Shown in pieces: positions 1 to 12,660 of a DNA stretch of 64,000 nucleotides; position 1 is the stretch's first letter, and every line of letters begins with the position of its first letter. Both the position numbers and the translations under genes were made by a program. The DNA is from Enoplolaimus lenunculus (lineage: Eukaryota; Nematoda; Enoplea; Enoplida; Thoracostomopsidae). The stretch lies in contig JASANG010002304.1 of assembly GCA_030248215.1 (NCBI GenBank), forward strand, positions 1 to 64,000, given 5' to 3'. Under the pieces are notes generated by a model that had not been told where the DNA came from, did not search any database, and worked only from the letters and a program-made list of their open reading frames with translations.

Positions 1-101
1 CTACCAACGATGTCGTCTTTGTGAATGTTGGCTGCGACATTTTGCAAGTGTTTTGATGGGAATACGTATTTTAATTTTTTGTTACGTATTAATTTGTTCA
101 G

Positions 102-3100
102 GTTGCAAACAAGCCAGCACCTGAACGTGAACGTGCCATCCAGGCGCAATTGCATGAATCTCAATTGTTACACGATCCATTTTGTGAGGCGTTCGGTTTT
201 AGAGTTGATCCAAAAATGGTTGAGGTCACCGGGCGTGTCCTACCGCCGCCAGTGTTAGAGTATCGAGTAAGAAGTTTTAATATAGCTCAGTGGTTATAAC
301 AGCGGATGGTTAATCTTTGCATCGTTGGTTCAAGCCCAATGCCTCCGCAGCAAAAGTTTCGTGAAGTACTCTATATAGTACTGGTTAACTTTCAAAACTT
401 TTGTTGTTTTGAGGTGAAATTGTTCAATTGAAAGATGAGTAAGATTTGCGGAACCAATACTTTGTTTTGTGTACTTTGAACGATGCCAAGTTTAACACAG
501 GTTCTAAACCGGCACGGAAGTAAACAGACAAACAACACATTTAACTGCTTAAAACCATTATTTATATGTTCGATGTTAATTACAAGAGCCCGACCACTAA
601 TCCTTAACGTAAGCAAAATATAAGCCAAAGTGTATATTAACTGGCAAAGGTGTGTCATTTGTACTATTGAGGTTTTTAGTTTCGTGATAACTTTGTATTC
701 AACTTAATGTCTTTTACTCGATGAGTTTAAGGCTTCAAATTCTAACAACTGTGTACCGTTATTGCCTCGCGATGGTCGTTGTGTCCGGCGCAACGGTGAA
801 CGGTTCCTTGCTCCGGGACGGACCAATAAGTGGGCGCTGGTGTCGTTTATTCCGCAGTCACGTCAGCGTGAGCTTGAGTAAGCTTTCATGTTTTAGATAT
901 AAAAGTTCATCTCTCTTGCGGTGCTATTAAATTTGAGAATAGAAGGACGGTAGTTGCGGTTTTGATATTTATCGTAGTATGTGCCAGCTTGGAATTGGAT
1001 CTTAGATTAAATTGAAAATAGCGTCATTTAGAACTGGGAAAGAATTAATGAAGTACAAAAATGGACGAATCATTTTGTGCGAAGCGACATTCTGAACGAA
1101 GCTCAGAGTCGCGATCAATTTTATTCGAAGTCGAAAAGTGGATGTCCGCCCGTTAGATAATCTGCCGGGCGAGGATCTCAGGAACCACGGAACCGATTTT
1201 ATAGGGGTGTTAAGTTCGCACTGGGGTCTTAAAATTATATATAACTAATTTGACATATTCACTGTGTCAAGAATGGAAGTTGAGTTGGGGAATTATCGTT
1301 CGATTGGGAACTATTGGCATTAGGGTTTTCCTGCATGAGAAATTTAAGTGTAGCGTTTAGAAATTGGAAGACATAAAAACTAGGTGACTACATGCTTATC
1401 ATTATAGCATGATAGAGTTCCAACAGGAACTGTTTTTGGCACGAAACCGGAACAGGAACACGCAATCATTTTTCACCGGAAACGAAATTAGGGTTTAATA
1501 TTGATGCCAAAATTTTATATAGTTAACAATTCAATACACGTACATATATTCCCCAATTTAATAGTACACTAAGTTTACCTTTATTCATCTTAACAGATCA
1601 AACTGCGTTTATATTACCTTAATCGGTGAATTATCACATTGATCGATTCAATCCCTGTACTTACCTTAATTTAGCAGATTCCATGTCTACCTATAAATAT
1701 AACTAATATTACTTAACCACCGGAAGCAAGCCACCTCTTGGGTGGCATACTGTTAACACCTCTTATGTATACATCAATAAAACGTGGACATATAAATCAA
1801 CGAAGAACACAGTACCAAATATGTTTTATGGTATGCGGATCTTAGAAACACCCAGGTTCCGGTGGAGCTGGTCGCCAAGGGCTTGCTAATATTTTTTAAT
1901 TATATTTTCCCGAATATTAAAAGTACTTTTTATATAACCTGTAAACATACATTTCCATGCCTTCAAACTCCATATTGTAAATCGTACCTCAAAAGGTAAT
2001 TCTTCAGCTGAGTCCAGTATATGCGTCAAATAACTTGAAATATAAGTACTGTGCTGACGAGACACAGGTTGTAGAAAAGAACAGTTTCAGTAGAGTTTTT
2101 AAGGCGTAAATCCTTTATCTTTTATGCTGGTTTTCAATACATTTTTGCAACAATTCTGTCCGGTACATGAAATTCGGTGAAATCATAGCATTTGAGTACA
2201 TTATATTTTTGTAACAATGGTTTTGTCGGTGTATAACACTATCTTCTGTATGGTTTTTGGATAAAAACACTTAGACATATGCCGCTCAAAAATTGGTATG
2301 AATGGAAGAATTAATGACGCATAAAAGACCATTGCTTCCTGTTAATTTTAAGGGCATTTTGCATTCGTTTGACCGACATTTGCACTGTACAAGGCGTTGA
2401 AATTCCTTCGTTGCCAAGCATTGTAAAATATCTTCGAAGCGTAGAAGAAGTTGAGCCGACATTCAAACACATCAAAGATAACGACCAAGATGTTCAGCTT
2501 ATCGTTTGTCCATTTCAAGAGCGTTCTCGTAAACATTATTGTAAGTCTGAAAGCTATAATGATTTTTGTGCAACAGTATGCATTTATTGTCATCGCCCTC
2601 GGGCGGTGACTCCTGTTTTCGCTCGTGGCATTCTTCAAAGAAATTATGTGTTTGAATACAAAAGAATCCGTTGAAACTGTTTGCCATAGTGACAACAAAG
2701 TTTTACGCCAGAGTTTTTTTCGCAATATGACTGATTTGTAGTTTATGTGCGATATTCCGCAACCTGTTTGGAACCCCGAAAGCATTGTACATTTTGTCGA
2801 TGTTCGTTAAGCGAATGACGTGAAAACTGGTGTCGATACCCTGTTGCCCTGTTAGGAGCATTTGTGCAGCCAGTTACCAGTTCAGCTACGCTAACGCAGC
2901 CTGACGGCACTTTGGTACATATTTGCCGAGAGTACACCTGCGGCTTTCGCACGTATGTTGAAGTAATACTCATAGCCACGCAAACTATATGCCGCATCGA
3001 AGGTCAGTTAAAAGACCTGGGAGGGCATTTTTCTGTGGACTTTGAGAACAAAATGTTCCAAGACGAATTATTTTAGCCTCTGAAAGATTACAGGGTTATT

Positions 3101-6100
3101 ATGAATTCTTCAGGTGGAATGTTTAGTAAGGTGAATTTGCTTAAGAAATAGTTATGTTTGATATTCATGTGCCCACAAAACGTGAGTCTTGAGTTATTTC
3201 TAGGTTGACAAAACACATATTTCTCGGTACCAACAGGGGGCCTTGAGACCAAAGAAAATAGATTTTTTAAGATGCCAATTTGGGTGTAAAATGATCAGGG
3301 TAGATAATAAGAAGTCTAAATAGAAAAATTTCAAAATAAGACTATGGATTCGCGTTGACCTTTTGTCTATCAGACAAATAATTTTGTCTTGTTTCAATAA
3401 CTTTCCGATCTTCACAAAGTTTCAGCAGGTGTCGGTTTTATTTTGTTTTTGTCGGGCTTTTGGTGTTATATTTTTGTATACTACTATATTGCTTTAACAG
3501 GTTCAGAAGTTGTGAAATTCAACTAGAACTGTCCTGGGGCAGACATTAAATTACGACACAATATTGTGTTAGGGTTTAAAGATCTAGATTCTTCTTTCTA
3601 TATTTGTATACGGCACAGTCCGTTTGTTGGTTTAACAGAGTTGCTTTTGTATATAAACGGGTTGGAGCAAAGCCAAAAACCGCAAATTAGGCACATGCTC
3701 GAGATTGATTATTCGCCAAATTGCTCAATTCTTCGAGATATTTGAACGTAAATTTGTTTTCTGATAAGTTCTAGAATATTTCTTGATCGCGAATGTTTTT
3801 TCCTTTTACTTTTAAGTCTTATTCACGCCTACACATTTTTCATCGAAAACTTGCATGGTGTAAGATGTTTAGTTAAAGGTTTTCGAGCAAAACTGACACG
3901 TGCAAGTCGCAGGGGCAAGTTTCTCGTTGCAAACTTTTAGGGTGGCGCTATATTTGTGGTACGACGCCGTCTGTCACCTTGCGGTGTGGTACACTAATAA
4001 TTGCGTGCCACACGGCATATACACTTACACGCCGCGTCATTACGGCGTTACCGGAATGGCTAACTTTTTTGTATTTCAGCGGAAGTTAAACGAGTTGGTG
4101 AAATTGTAGTTGGGATTATGACACAGTGTCTACTGTCAGCGACATTGTTCAAAAAAGAAGTTTCAGCATTGACATTTTTTGCTCACAAAATCAACACAAA
4201 GCTCAATGGCGTCAACACACGAATTTCGCCTTCGACAGAAATGTAAGAGTGACGTTTTACTTGTGTATGTGAGACCAGAAGCGTATATAAACGAAATAAG
4301 ATGATGTAACGTCTCTTGAATCTAGTGATTTTAGCGTGTATTTTTCATAGCAATCAATCAATAGCAACACGCTCGGTTACTTAACTAGTAGAGTCTAAAA
4401 ATGCAGTCCCATTATGTGATTGAAACTAGAGTAATGAAAATCATTTTGTGCGGCATTGCGTTTTCATTGCATTTTATCAGTTACTTGTCAAAGCCAGCGT
4501 CAGAAAGCATGGCAAGTATTTAATAAGATGTATTACAAACGGAGGTCCATGTTAAGATCAGGTGCAGAACGTTTTTCTGTGGGACTAGAAAAGAGTAAGC
4601 TTAAGCTTTAGACTATTTTTTTTGATTGGTTTAGGCTTAGGCTTAGGAATAGGAATATGCTCATTCGTAGGCTTAGGCATATGTTTATAATACTGTTCCG
4701 TCACTGTTCTTTACATTGGCCCAAACGGATCAGAGATATGTTTTGACGCAAGTGTGGTAGTGAACGATAAATTGGTTAACCCTAGCTACAATGGATTACT
4801 TTTGAAGACCGTAAACGTGTGTCTTCGTAACGATGCTCGGAAATTCTGGATAATTTTCTTTTGATTTTATTACTACTCTTGTGCAATCCTGTAGCAGGTT
4901 AAGGTCGTTTGATGTAGGGAGTTCATTGATAAAATATTTATTTATGATACGTAGTATGTAACAGAAAATAAAAAGTGCATAATGTAGTTTATACGGGCAT
5001 GCTGTGTTCACGATGTGCCGCTATATATATACAGTGACGACAGAATTATGTGCGCCGTAGTAGTGATTGAGTGTACGGTCGCGCGTTTTTTAACCACTTT
5101 TGAATTTTGTTTGCTCGCGATCGGTCGCGTGTGTTATTTTATCATTTACACTGTTCGGGTTATTGCAATTTCTGTGTATTAGCGGCACAGGTATTTTCAT
5201 TTAAATGCAACTTTTCTGGCTGTTTACATAAGATATATACGTATATATGGATTTTTTGTGAAAGATATTCGAATGGGACTAAAATCGGATAACAGGACGG
5301 CAACTAGGAAGATAAGGACGTTGTCTATACTGCGTATCTACAGATAATAACAGATATTGTGCCGTTCGAATTAGTACTTTTAAACTTGTACATACAATAG
5401 TTTGTATAGCAGAACTGATAGGTTGAGCATGGGTTAGCTGTTTAATAATGCGTACTTAGGAATACAATCGTGTGATTTACCATTTCAGTGCCAAAGAATA
5501 CCTTTGTGATCAGCCGACTTTAATTCTCGGCATCGATATGAGCCATCCTGGATCTGATCGTACTAACGATAACGTACCTTCTATTGCAGCTGTAAGTAAA
5601 TATCAAGGTTTAGTAGGACAACAAAAAATACCATATCTGGAGCCAAATACTTTATTTCAGTAATGTGTATCCAGAAGAGTGTAGAACACCGCATCCTGAT
5701 GTTGATTCTGCCGTAACCGGTATCCGGTTGTATTCTGATTAACATACAGTAATAAGACACTATGTTGGATCATGTACTAAAATTTCGAAAGAGAGATGTT
5801 TTGGCGCCAACTACAAAAGGTACTAAAACTCGGGGGAGTTACAAAACAGGATTGATCCCTAAACTCTCCCCTACAGCAACGAGCTTATTTGCGTGTCAGT
5901 CTCGCATTGGCGCAGTATCGTTAAATATTAAGAAGTATCACTAAGCAGTGATTTTGTGATAAGTGGTGAAAAGATTCTAGTAAAATATCAAAATGGTGCC
6001 TGGAGTATTAGTTTTGTTTTTAAACTTAATCTACTTAATATTAGTTTTAGTTAGGGATGTGCCCATACCAAAATTTTTGCCGATGGCGATACCGATGCCG

Positions 6101-9100
6101 ATTCTTATTATGAAATTTTGCCGATGCCGATTCCAACTTTAGTACATCATGCTTAATAAAGACATAGGATACTACATTACATCATTATTTAAAGACTTAG
6201 ACCCTAACCATTATAAACGATTATAATTTTATAAGAACGGTTCATTTCAATTAATTTGTTCAAACACAAACACAAGACAGATAACCGTTTTCTTGACCTG
6301 AAACACTGATATGCGCCCAGACATGAAATTGATAGCAATCTAACTGTCTGTTATGAGCAAAAAGTATCGGCAAAGAATCGGCAGTTTTTTGCAGTGCCGA
6401 TGCAAGTATTCACGAAAAGTGCCGATTATTACCGATGCCGTGCGGATTAATCGGCACAACCCTAGTTTTAAGCTTTGTTTTTGTGCAAAAATCAGTGCGA
6501 AAGCACGCTCAACTTAATTTTTGCATACCATTTTTAGTTTCTGCACACACTTTCGCACACTGACAGTTCTGTCTAAAAAGTACGCACCTGGGTTACCTTT
6601 GTCACGTTCGGTGCGTTTGCAAGCTCAAAATACTCGCTTCACTCGCCTTTTTAATATCACAATTTATGTTTTAATATGATGCAACTTCTTTTTAATGTAA
6701 CGGTTTGAGTTTGTACTTTCTAAAAATAGAGGTGTATTTGTTATCGTTTTACTGTGTTTATCTTTTTAGATTATCGGCAATGTTGACATGAATCCGTTTA
6801 AATTCGGGGCGACAATTCGTGTTCAAAAGCTGGTCGGATCTGCGTGTTCGGCGGCTGATGGTTCGCGAACGTTGACTAAAACAGATTATGTTGTTGAGTT
6901 GAGCACCGCAGTTGTTAAACGTCTGAGAGCGTTTTTTAATGCCACTAGTCGCAAACCCGAACGTATATTGGTTTATCGTTCTGGTGTATCTGATGCACAG
7001 TTTAAATCGGTAATTGGCAAAATTTTGAACTAATTCAGACAGTGTGCAATTTCAATCTGTTGGTGCGACGGGAAATCCCACTCCGACAAAAAATCGATTT
7101 CCGGCTCCAGCATTATAAGCTGCCGGATATCCATCGCTGAAAAGTATGCCATCACAGTGATTTTTGTTCAAGATGTTCGATGTCAACAAATGCAGTTAGT
7201 TAGCACAAAATTCCTTGTGGAAACAAAATAACAGGTTATATGGAGCATTGCTAAATCATCGTGATTACCATTTACATTTTATTGAAATATGCACGTAATA
7301 TCTAGTTCCTATACCCTACTAACGTCGGATCAGGTGTCCCGGTGCATAATTTTTTGGTCATGTCAACTGCATACGTTTGTAGTTTTAGTTTTTCTTCCGC
7401 TTTTTTCATGCGTACAAAAAGCGGTTGTGCAAGAATCCAAAATTGCATCCCAATTCATCGGAGTTGAGAAGGATTCGTGTTCAATGATAGCTGAATTGAT
7501 TAAAAAGTGTTCAGTTTGCTATCCGCTTGCGCTATGATATCGTTTTATGTTTTATGACGCACGAAATACAACGTCCGGTTTGAAAATATTTCAGGTTCGT
7601 CGGCACGAGTTGAACAGCATTGTAGAAGCCTGCCAAACCATGCAATCCGATTCAAATTATCGGCCAAAAATCACTTATATCATTGTTCAAAAAGGACATC
7701 ACGAACGTCTGTTTCCAGCTGATCCTAAATTTGCAGTGAGTTACAATTACCGCAGCAGAATGGTATTCCGTAACTTGTTCCTGGACGGGACCACGCTCAA
7801 CTTAAATATATAATTTAATATTTTAAAATCATCGTCAAGAATTTATGACGGTTTTGAAAGCTTGAAGTAGCTTTGTTTTAAACCTCATATTTCTGTGAGT
7901 TACAGTCTTATCAGTAAGGTAATAGCTTTGGTGGGCACATTGAAATAAAACTTTGCAGTCTTATGTTATTGAAAGATGACCACTGACAACATGGTGCAGA
8001 TCAGGTTAATTCAAAGTGTTATACACATCAATACGTCATGCAATTCACATAATTTATATAAATATTGTTATTGTGTGAGACTATGTATATATTGATCTGT
8101 GTCACAAAATGTGAATGATTATCAATCTTTGGGTGTATTAGGTTGGTCGTACTCAAAATGTGCCAGCTGGGACTACTGTTGATACGGAAATTGTTGACGG
8201 TACAAGGCACGACTTCTATCAAGTGCCTCATTATGGCCAAATGGTAAGCGCTAGATGTAAACGGTTATTAAAATATAAAGCTGTTTCTTTGTCTGCCAAC
8301 AAAACTGAGGCCTGCACATTCACTGAAGTTTCTAAAATTTTTGTAAAAAAACAGCGCAATGTATAAACCATATCTATTTTAAACGAGTTTCGTTTTTTTG
8401 TTTTACAATAATTGCAGTGTATCTGTAATGAAAAATTGTACGATTTGAAGGTGATTTATAACTAGTTCTGCGTAGAAGTATTACGAAATTTCTGGTACTT
8501 TTATGGAACCGGACATTGTTTTCTACCGGAAACCAAAACGGATGTTCGGTCATAACCTGGTAAGTGCTTTTCACACAATAACTTGTGTGCTGCATCACCC
8601 GACGGACGGCGGCACTTGGTGCAGCTGAGTATAGCGCATACATTTGCAATGAACAGGGTACCAGTCGGCCTATTCACTATCACGTACTACACGACGAGTC
8701 TAACTATAGCGCCGATGTTATCGAAACAATCGGTTATCATTTGTGCTATATCTACGCAAGATGTGATCGCGCCGTTGGAATCCCGGCACCGGTTTATTAT
8801 GCTGATTTGGCGTGTCAGAGAGCACGGTATCATATGGATTCGTTGGTGTCCGGAAGGTACGTTCAGGAAGACCAGTTTGGGTCTTGTATACTTCACCTTA
8901 CATATTATATAATGTTAAAGCTTAGGCTTCAGTCCAGGTTTTGGCTTAGAAAAGGCTTATGCAAAGGCTTAGTTTAAGCATAGGTAAGCCTTTTTTAATC
9001 TAAGCCCAAGGCTAAGCCTAACAGTAACTGTGAGGGGAAGTGTACAAGTATTATCGCTTTCTCCTCAGTTAGCAGTTTAGAATCTTTTATCGCTGATGAT

Positions 9101-9873
9101 CTTCATAGCCAAGGCACAACGCACTACAGCTCTTATATAATAATAATTTCCGATATTGTTCCACTGCTTAAAACTCTGATGTTTCACTATCGTGGTTCTG
9201 TAGTTAAATCCGGTATTTTCTTATTTGGCTTCTTGGGTAATTTTAGCTTCAATTTTTAATTAAAAAATTAAGTAAGTTAAGAGGTTCGCTATGTGCTGTT
9301 CGCAATAAACTTGTCAGCGGTGCCGCAAAACTCTTATAGTTTTGGACTAACTCTCATGATCATTTTCAAAATCTGCTCGCGGTATGTCTTGATTGATAAA
9401 GGACTTCTCTTCTATGCAGTTTTGTGCTTTGACCTGGAAAATTTGTTCTTCCGCGAAATAAATTTAGTTCTTGTTCGAGGTTTGGCAGTAATATGCGGTG
9501 TCGATTTGCAATGCTGTATTTAAAATTAAATGCCCGGACCCGGAATATTTCGGCGAAAATATTTAGAATAACCGAAGTACCCAGGCCTGAGTGGCAACTG
9601 TCTATTGTTGGGGGACTTTAACTTTCTATCGAATTAGTGCTAGTGTGTTGGATGTAATGTTAACAAGTACTTCAAATTTGTGGCCAAAAATGTGTCAACA
9701 GTGCCGGTTTTGATTATAATTTCAGTCGAGATTCAAGTAATGTAGCCGATGTGGTATGTGAAGATGGCACTGAAACATCAAGCTCAAACCAAAGCAGTTC
9801 AATTGCTGAATTGGAACTTGATCGTGCCGTTCAAGTGGTTCCTCAGTTTCAAAACTTGATGTATTTTGTCTGA
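102..9873 (+). CDS. Argonaute protein, PAZ-linker to C terminus (5' part lies outside the window)
   Basis: Ten exons join in phase: 102-266, 732-877, 2353-2540, 4080-4242, 5489-5591, 6770-7009, 7595-7735, 8142-8243, 8657-8856, 9726-9873 (stop). They give 531 residues; the N domain and most of PAZ lie off the left edge. Landmarks in order are linker L2 (VTGRVLPPP), MID (HYSEVKRVGE), PIWI (LGIDMSHP, PAGTTVDTEI, GTSRPIHYHVL, IPAPVYYADL) and the terminal AVQVVPQFQNLMYFV. The MID residues that bind the guide 5' phosphate (Tyr, Lys, Gln and two Lys equivalent to human AGO2 Y529, K533, Q545, K566, K570) are all present. The AGO2 tetrad D597/E637/D669/H807 reads D, probably D, S (YRSGVSD) and D (YYADL), so target cleavage is unlikely. 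The family binds small RNAs and silences complementary transcripts. Divergence from AGO1/2 types suggests a worm-specific clade, which a phylogeny would have to settle. Confidence 0.93.
281..352 (+). repeat. tRNA-like short repeat (SINE head or tRNA pseudogene) in Argonaute intron
   Basis: The stretch carries a good RNA polymerase III A box (TAGCTCAGTGG) and B box (GGTTCAAGCCC) at tRNA spacing. The five-pair T stem folds. The acceptor arms and D stem do not pair, so it is not a working tRNA gene. It sits in the intron after the first visible Argonaute exon. Confidence 0.55.
2700..3110. other. Unassigned, partly open, higher-GC stretch in Argonaute intron
   Basis: About 400 bases inside the third visible Argonaute intron have a more balanced composition than their surroundings. 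Short open runs exist in several frames on both strands, none long and none recognised. It may be an old transposon fragment. No splice-compatible Argonaute exon is missing here, because the exons on either side join in phase without it. Confidence 0.2.
3939..4065. repeat. Partial inverted-repeat element, GGTGGCGCTATA family
   Basis: Starts AGGGTGGCGCTATA, then GCCGTCTGTCACC, matching the left half of the better copy at 45159-45304. It ends about 15 bases before the acceptor of Argonaute exon 4080-4242, so it lies in or beside the branch-point zone. The right terminal repeat is not clear. Confidence 0.45.
4564..4722. repeat. Dispersed element carrying TTAGGC units
   Basis: Opens with a GAACGTTTTTCTGTGGGACT-like end and AGTAAGCTTAAGC, then runs of TTAGGC, then ACTGTTCTTTACATTGGC. 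The same order recurs at 35740-35880 and, inverted and partly, at 13561-13686. It is therefore a mobile or dispersed family rather than a chance run. It lies in an Argonaute intron. Confidence 0.55.
6052..6464. mobile_element. Non-autonomous hAT-like element, GTGCCGAT family
   Basis: The ends are TAGGGATGTGCC and GGCACAACCCTA (one change in the right end). Both end regions are built of repeated GCCGAT and ACCGAT steps. The flanks GTTTTAGT and GTTTTAAG agree at 6 of 8 bases, as expected of an old 8-bp target duplication. About 413 bp, no coding capacity. It lies in the intron before Argonaute exon 6770-7009. Confidence 0.8.
8914..9022. repeat. TTAGGC-rich inverted-repeat fragment
   Basis: The left half contains GCTTAGGCTT-type steps and the right half the complement (AAGCCTA steps), so the piece can fold back. 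It lies in the last Argonaute intron and is related to the TTAGGC-bearing family at 4564-4722. Confidence 0.5.
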
Positions 9874-9929
9874 AATGCTGAGCATTACATATTTTTACCA
9901 AGAGATATCAGCGTTGTTACGTTGTAAAT

Positions 9930-9935
9930 AATAAA
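9930..9935 (+). promoter_or_regulatory. Candidate polyadenylation signal of the Argonaute gene
   Basis: An AATAAA hexamer lies 57 bases after the Argonaute stop codon. Position and sequence fit a cleavage signal. No cDNA is available to confirm it, and the region is AT-rich, so a chance match is possible. Confidence 0.4.
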
Positions 9936-11928
9936 CGTTATGCTGCGTTTGGCGGATTGAAGCAGGGTTTTCGGTGTCGGTTCAAAGATACGGTTAGTTT
10001 TTTGTTATCCGGTTCTGCTGTCTGGTTTATTGCTTTAGGTTTTATGTATCTTTTGTATGTTTTTCAGTTTTTCAAATGTAAATCTGTAGGCTTTTGAAGT
10101 CGAAAGATTGTAAATGGATTACAGAGTAATTGCTAATTCGGAAGAAAGTTAATTATAGTCTACTTTTTTAAGTAACCGAATCGGAAGTTGTCGCCATCGC
10201 GACTAAGTTTCTGGGAAGAGGTTAGCTTGTAAGTGCCAAATTAGTTTACAGTTTCTAATTTGATCGTCTAGTGGTTCGCATAACTTAAATTGGGATGTAA
10301 ACACTTAGCACCGGATAATCATTTGGGTCGCAATATACAAACTAAGACAATCAAAGTCATTGGAATTATGTGTACTGTCTTGAACAAAGGCCGTGAATCG
10401 TGAATATGTTACTTTTCCTTTGCATTTCAATTTGTGCCGGTATTTTGTGTATATAAATAATTATTTGTATGTGATAACCGTATTACTGGTCTCTATCGAG
10501 TGTTGTTTACCCGTTTGTTGCCTTATCCTTGCTGTGTTGAAAGTTTATATTCTAAATAAGTTGAAAACATCCCTCCTGGGTTTATTGTGCCTTTGTTTAT
10601 TTTGTAGACCTTAGCTATGCGGAACTTTTTGATGAAAATGATTTAGGTAAACGGAAACGATTGGTGACATTATTTGATATGTAGTCCCAAGTGCGATTGT
10701 GTCACAGCTAAATATTTTTTGCACCAACTTTTCAGCGAAACGAAATAGGTTACCACGATTTTTTTGTTTATTGGATCGTTTATCAGTATACGACATACAA
10801 ATAAGTATCCGACCAAGCTTCTAGTTGCACAGATAATACAGAGTAAGAATAGAATTGGGTTAGGGTCCCTTAGTTGGGACTAACTCTGCTTGGAAAATGT
10901 TTTTCTTACTCTAATCACCACTGGAACCGAGGAACAACAAAACAGAAAAAAACCAAACATAACCAAGTTCCAAAAAACACATAAAGCTAGTAACATTCAC
11001 GCAGTAAAACTAAAATTGCAGTTAGGATTCGATATAATTCGCCGCTCTCCTCCTCGCTCTTTTACGATACTCCTATTTATACCGTACTGCCGACATTTCA
11101 AATTACCACAACAATTTCAAACATTTCAATATAAAATGTTAAATTCTTTCAAATAATTTATCTGTAATGTCAAAAACAGCTTGTAACTCTTCAATTTTGC
11201 TCGTTATTCTGGGCACCAGTAACAATGATATTAAATATAATCCGTCCATACAACGCATCCCTGCGATATTAATATTGTTCTCCTTGCACAAACTGCCGCA
11301 ATATTTCAACCATCTCGAAACTTCAATAAATCCATCAGTTTATTTTTCGATAACATTCAAAAGATTGCAAATACCAGACATATCCGTCCGCTAACTTGAA
11401 ATCGCAAAAGCCTCTAGTCAAAACAATCTGAAATGATATTATGAAACTTTACGGGTCTCAATTGTGATATTCTCGCGCATTTTTAAGCAAAATATAAATT
11501 GCTATCTACAGTTTCTTTAAGGGAGCAACATATCCAATAGAATCCTAGATTAAAACTGTATTTTGGTGCACTCTATAAAAACTACTTTACTTTTGAGTGC
11601 GGAAACTGGAAACTAAAAATGTCCTTTTTCGATCCAATAAATTTTCTCAGGTGGAATTATCTTAGTTATCCCCCCTTTGTGTACGCCCGTGAGTTTAACA
11701 TAACTTAGCCCGCAAAATTGCACTTAGGCATAACATATACTCTAAAAATAAATAAAAATCAAAAAAATTGCTTTTTGAAACCTGTGTATTATTTTTATTC
11801 AATGAAAATTTCCGCTCAAAAATCAGTAAACACGCAGCTAAAAGTAAAAACGCGCCCACGCAGTCCATCTTTTTAAAACGGAAGCGGCTGCAGTTAGAAA
11901 GTTTAACCACCCACACATCAGGGTTCCA
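9936..11928. other. Spacer after Argonaute, nothing recognised
   Basis: Open frames of up to about 88 codons occur on both strands, but none has splice context or a recognisable motif. The part at 10890-11400 is A/C-rich and locally different in composition; it could be an untranslated or non-coding transcript of the opposite strand, which cannot be told from sequence alone. Confidence 0.3.
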
Positions 11929-11985
11929 ACCGGAACAACATATTGTCGGAACTGGAATCGGAATCGGAATTTTGCTGGAACCCTG
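11929..11985. repeat. Very short remnant with CAGGGTTCC ends
   Basis: Fifty-seven bases begin CAGGGTTCCAACCGG and end GCTGGAACCCTG, with GGAATCGGAATCGGAAT between. The ends resemble the larger CAGGGTGCAACCGGA family. No convincing target duplication is seen. Confidence 0.45.
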
Positions 11986-12339
11986 TCACATGCATATGTA
12001 CGTTTAAATCAACATAGGTGGTTTTCACACGATGTTTTATATTTATACGAACGAATCTAGAGCATCAGGGTTTTTACATGACTGACATAATTAGTCCTAT
12101 GAGACAAAAAAATTACTTACGTGCAGAAAAATTGAAGAGTTTTCAGCGCTAGCAATAACAGAAAGAGCCGCAGAGTTTTGTTAGAAGGAATGCAAATATT
12201 TGTTTAACGGATTGCGATGAAAATCGGAAGATGGCTATTTTATGATAAAGGATTAAACGATGGATTTCCGGCATAACAGTAAGCTGATGTATAATTCACT
12301 AACTGACAGGGTCAGAGCTGTATGCTATCCGCGGCTAAA

Positions 12340-12660
12340 CGCTGCCGGGTAGGAAAAGTTTTATGCGGGTATACCCGCGGATAAACAATATTCAGAGTGT
12401 GAGTAAAATGTTTGTTAATCTGTACCCACCTAAATTTTTCATAAAAACTGCAAGCAACGGTTCAAAGTACTTACTTCGTTACTTATGGTTTGTTTTGAAA
12501 GTTACTTCTTATTAATAAAGAGTTCTTTGTAACGTATCGAGCGACTAACATTCAATTCAGAGTAAAATTACAATTGTATTGAACACAGAAAAATAAGGGC
12601 GGGTAAATCTGTGTAGTGTGGAAAGGAATTTTGCGCGTGTATACCCGCGGGGTAAAAAAT
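12340..12660. repeat. Pair of direct repeats around a GCGGGTATACCCGC palindrome
   Basis: A perfect 14-base palindrome, GCGGGTATACCCGC, near 12364 recurs in weaker form (GTGTATACCCGCGGGGT) near 12637, each preceded by a similar GGAAA..TTTT stretch. It may mark the ends of an eroded element. The neighbouring 12660-13190 holds nothing recognised. Confidence 0.35.

Noticed and set aside
281-352. Functional tRNA gene
   Set aside because: Pol III boxes are good but the acceptor and D stems do not pair.
5762-5944. Short frame of 61 codons in an Argonaute intron
   Set aside because: No motif, no splice fit; neighbouring exons already join in phase.
8583-8977. Overlapping frames of 109 and 130 codons on the plus strand
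   Set aside because: They overlie the Argonaute exon 8657-8856; only the frame joined by splicing is real.
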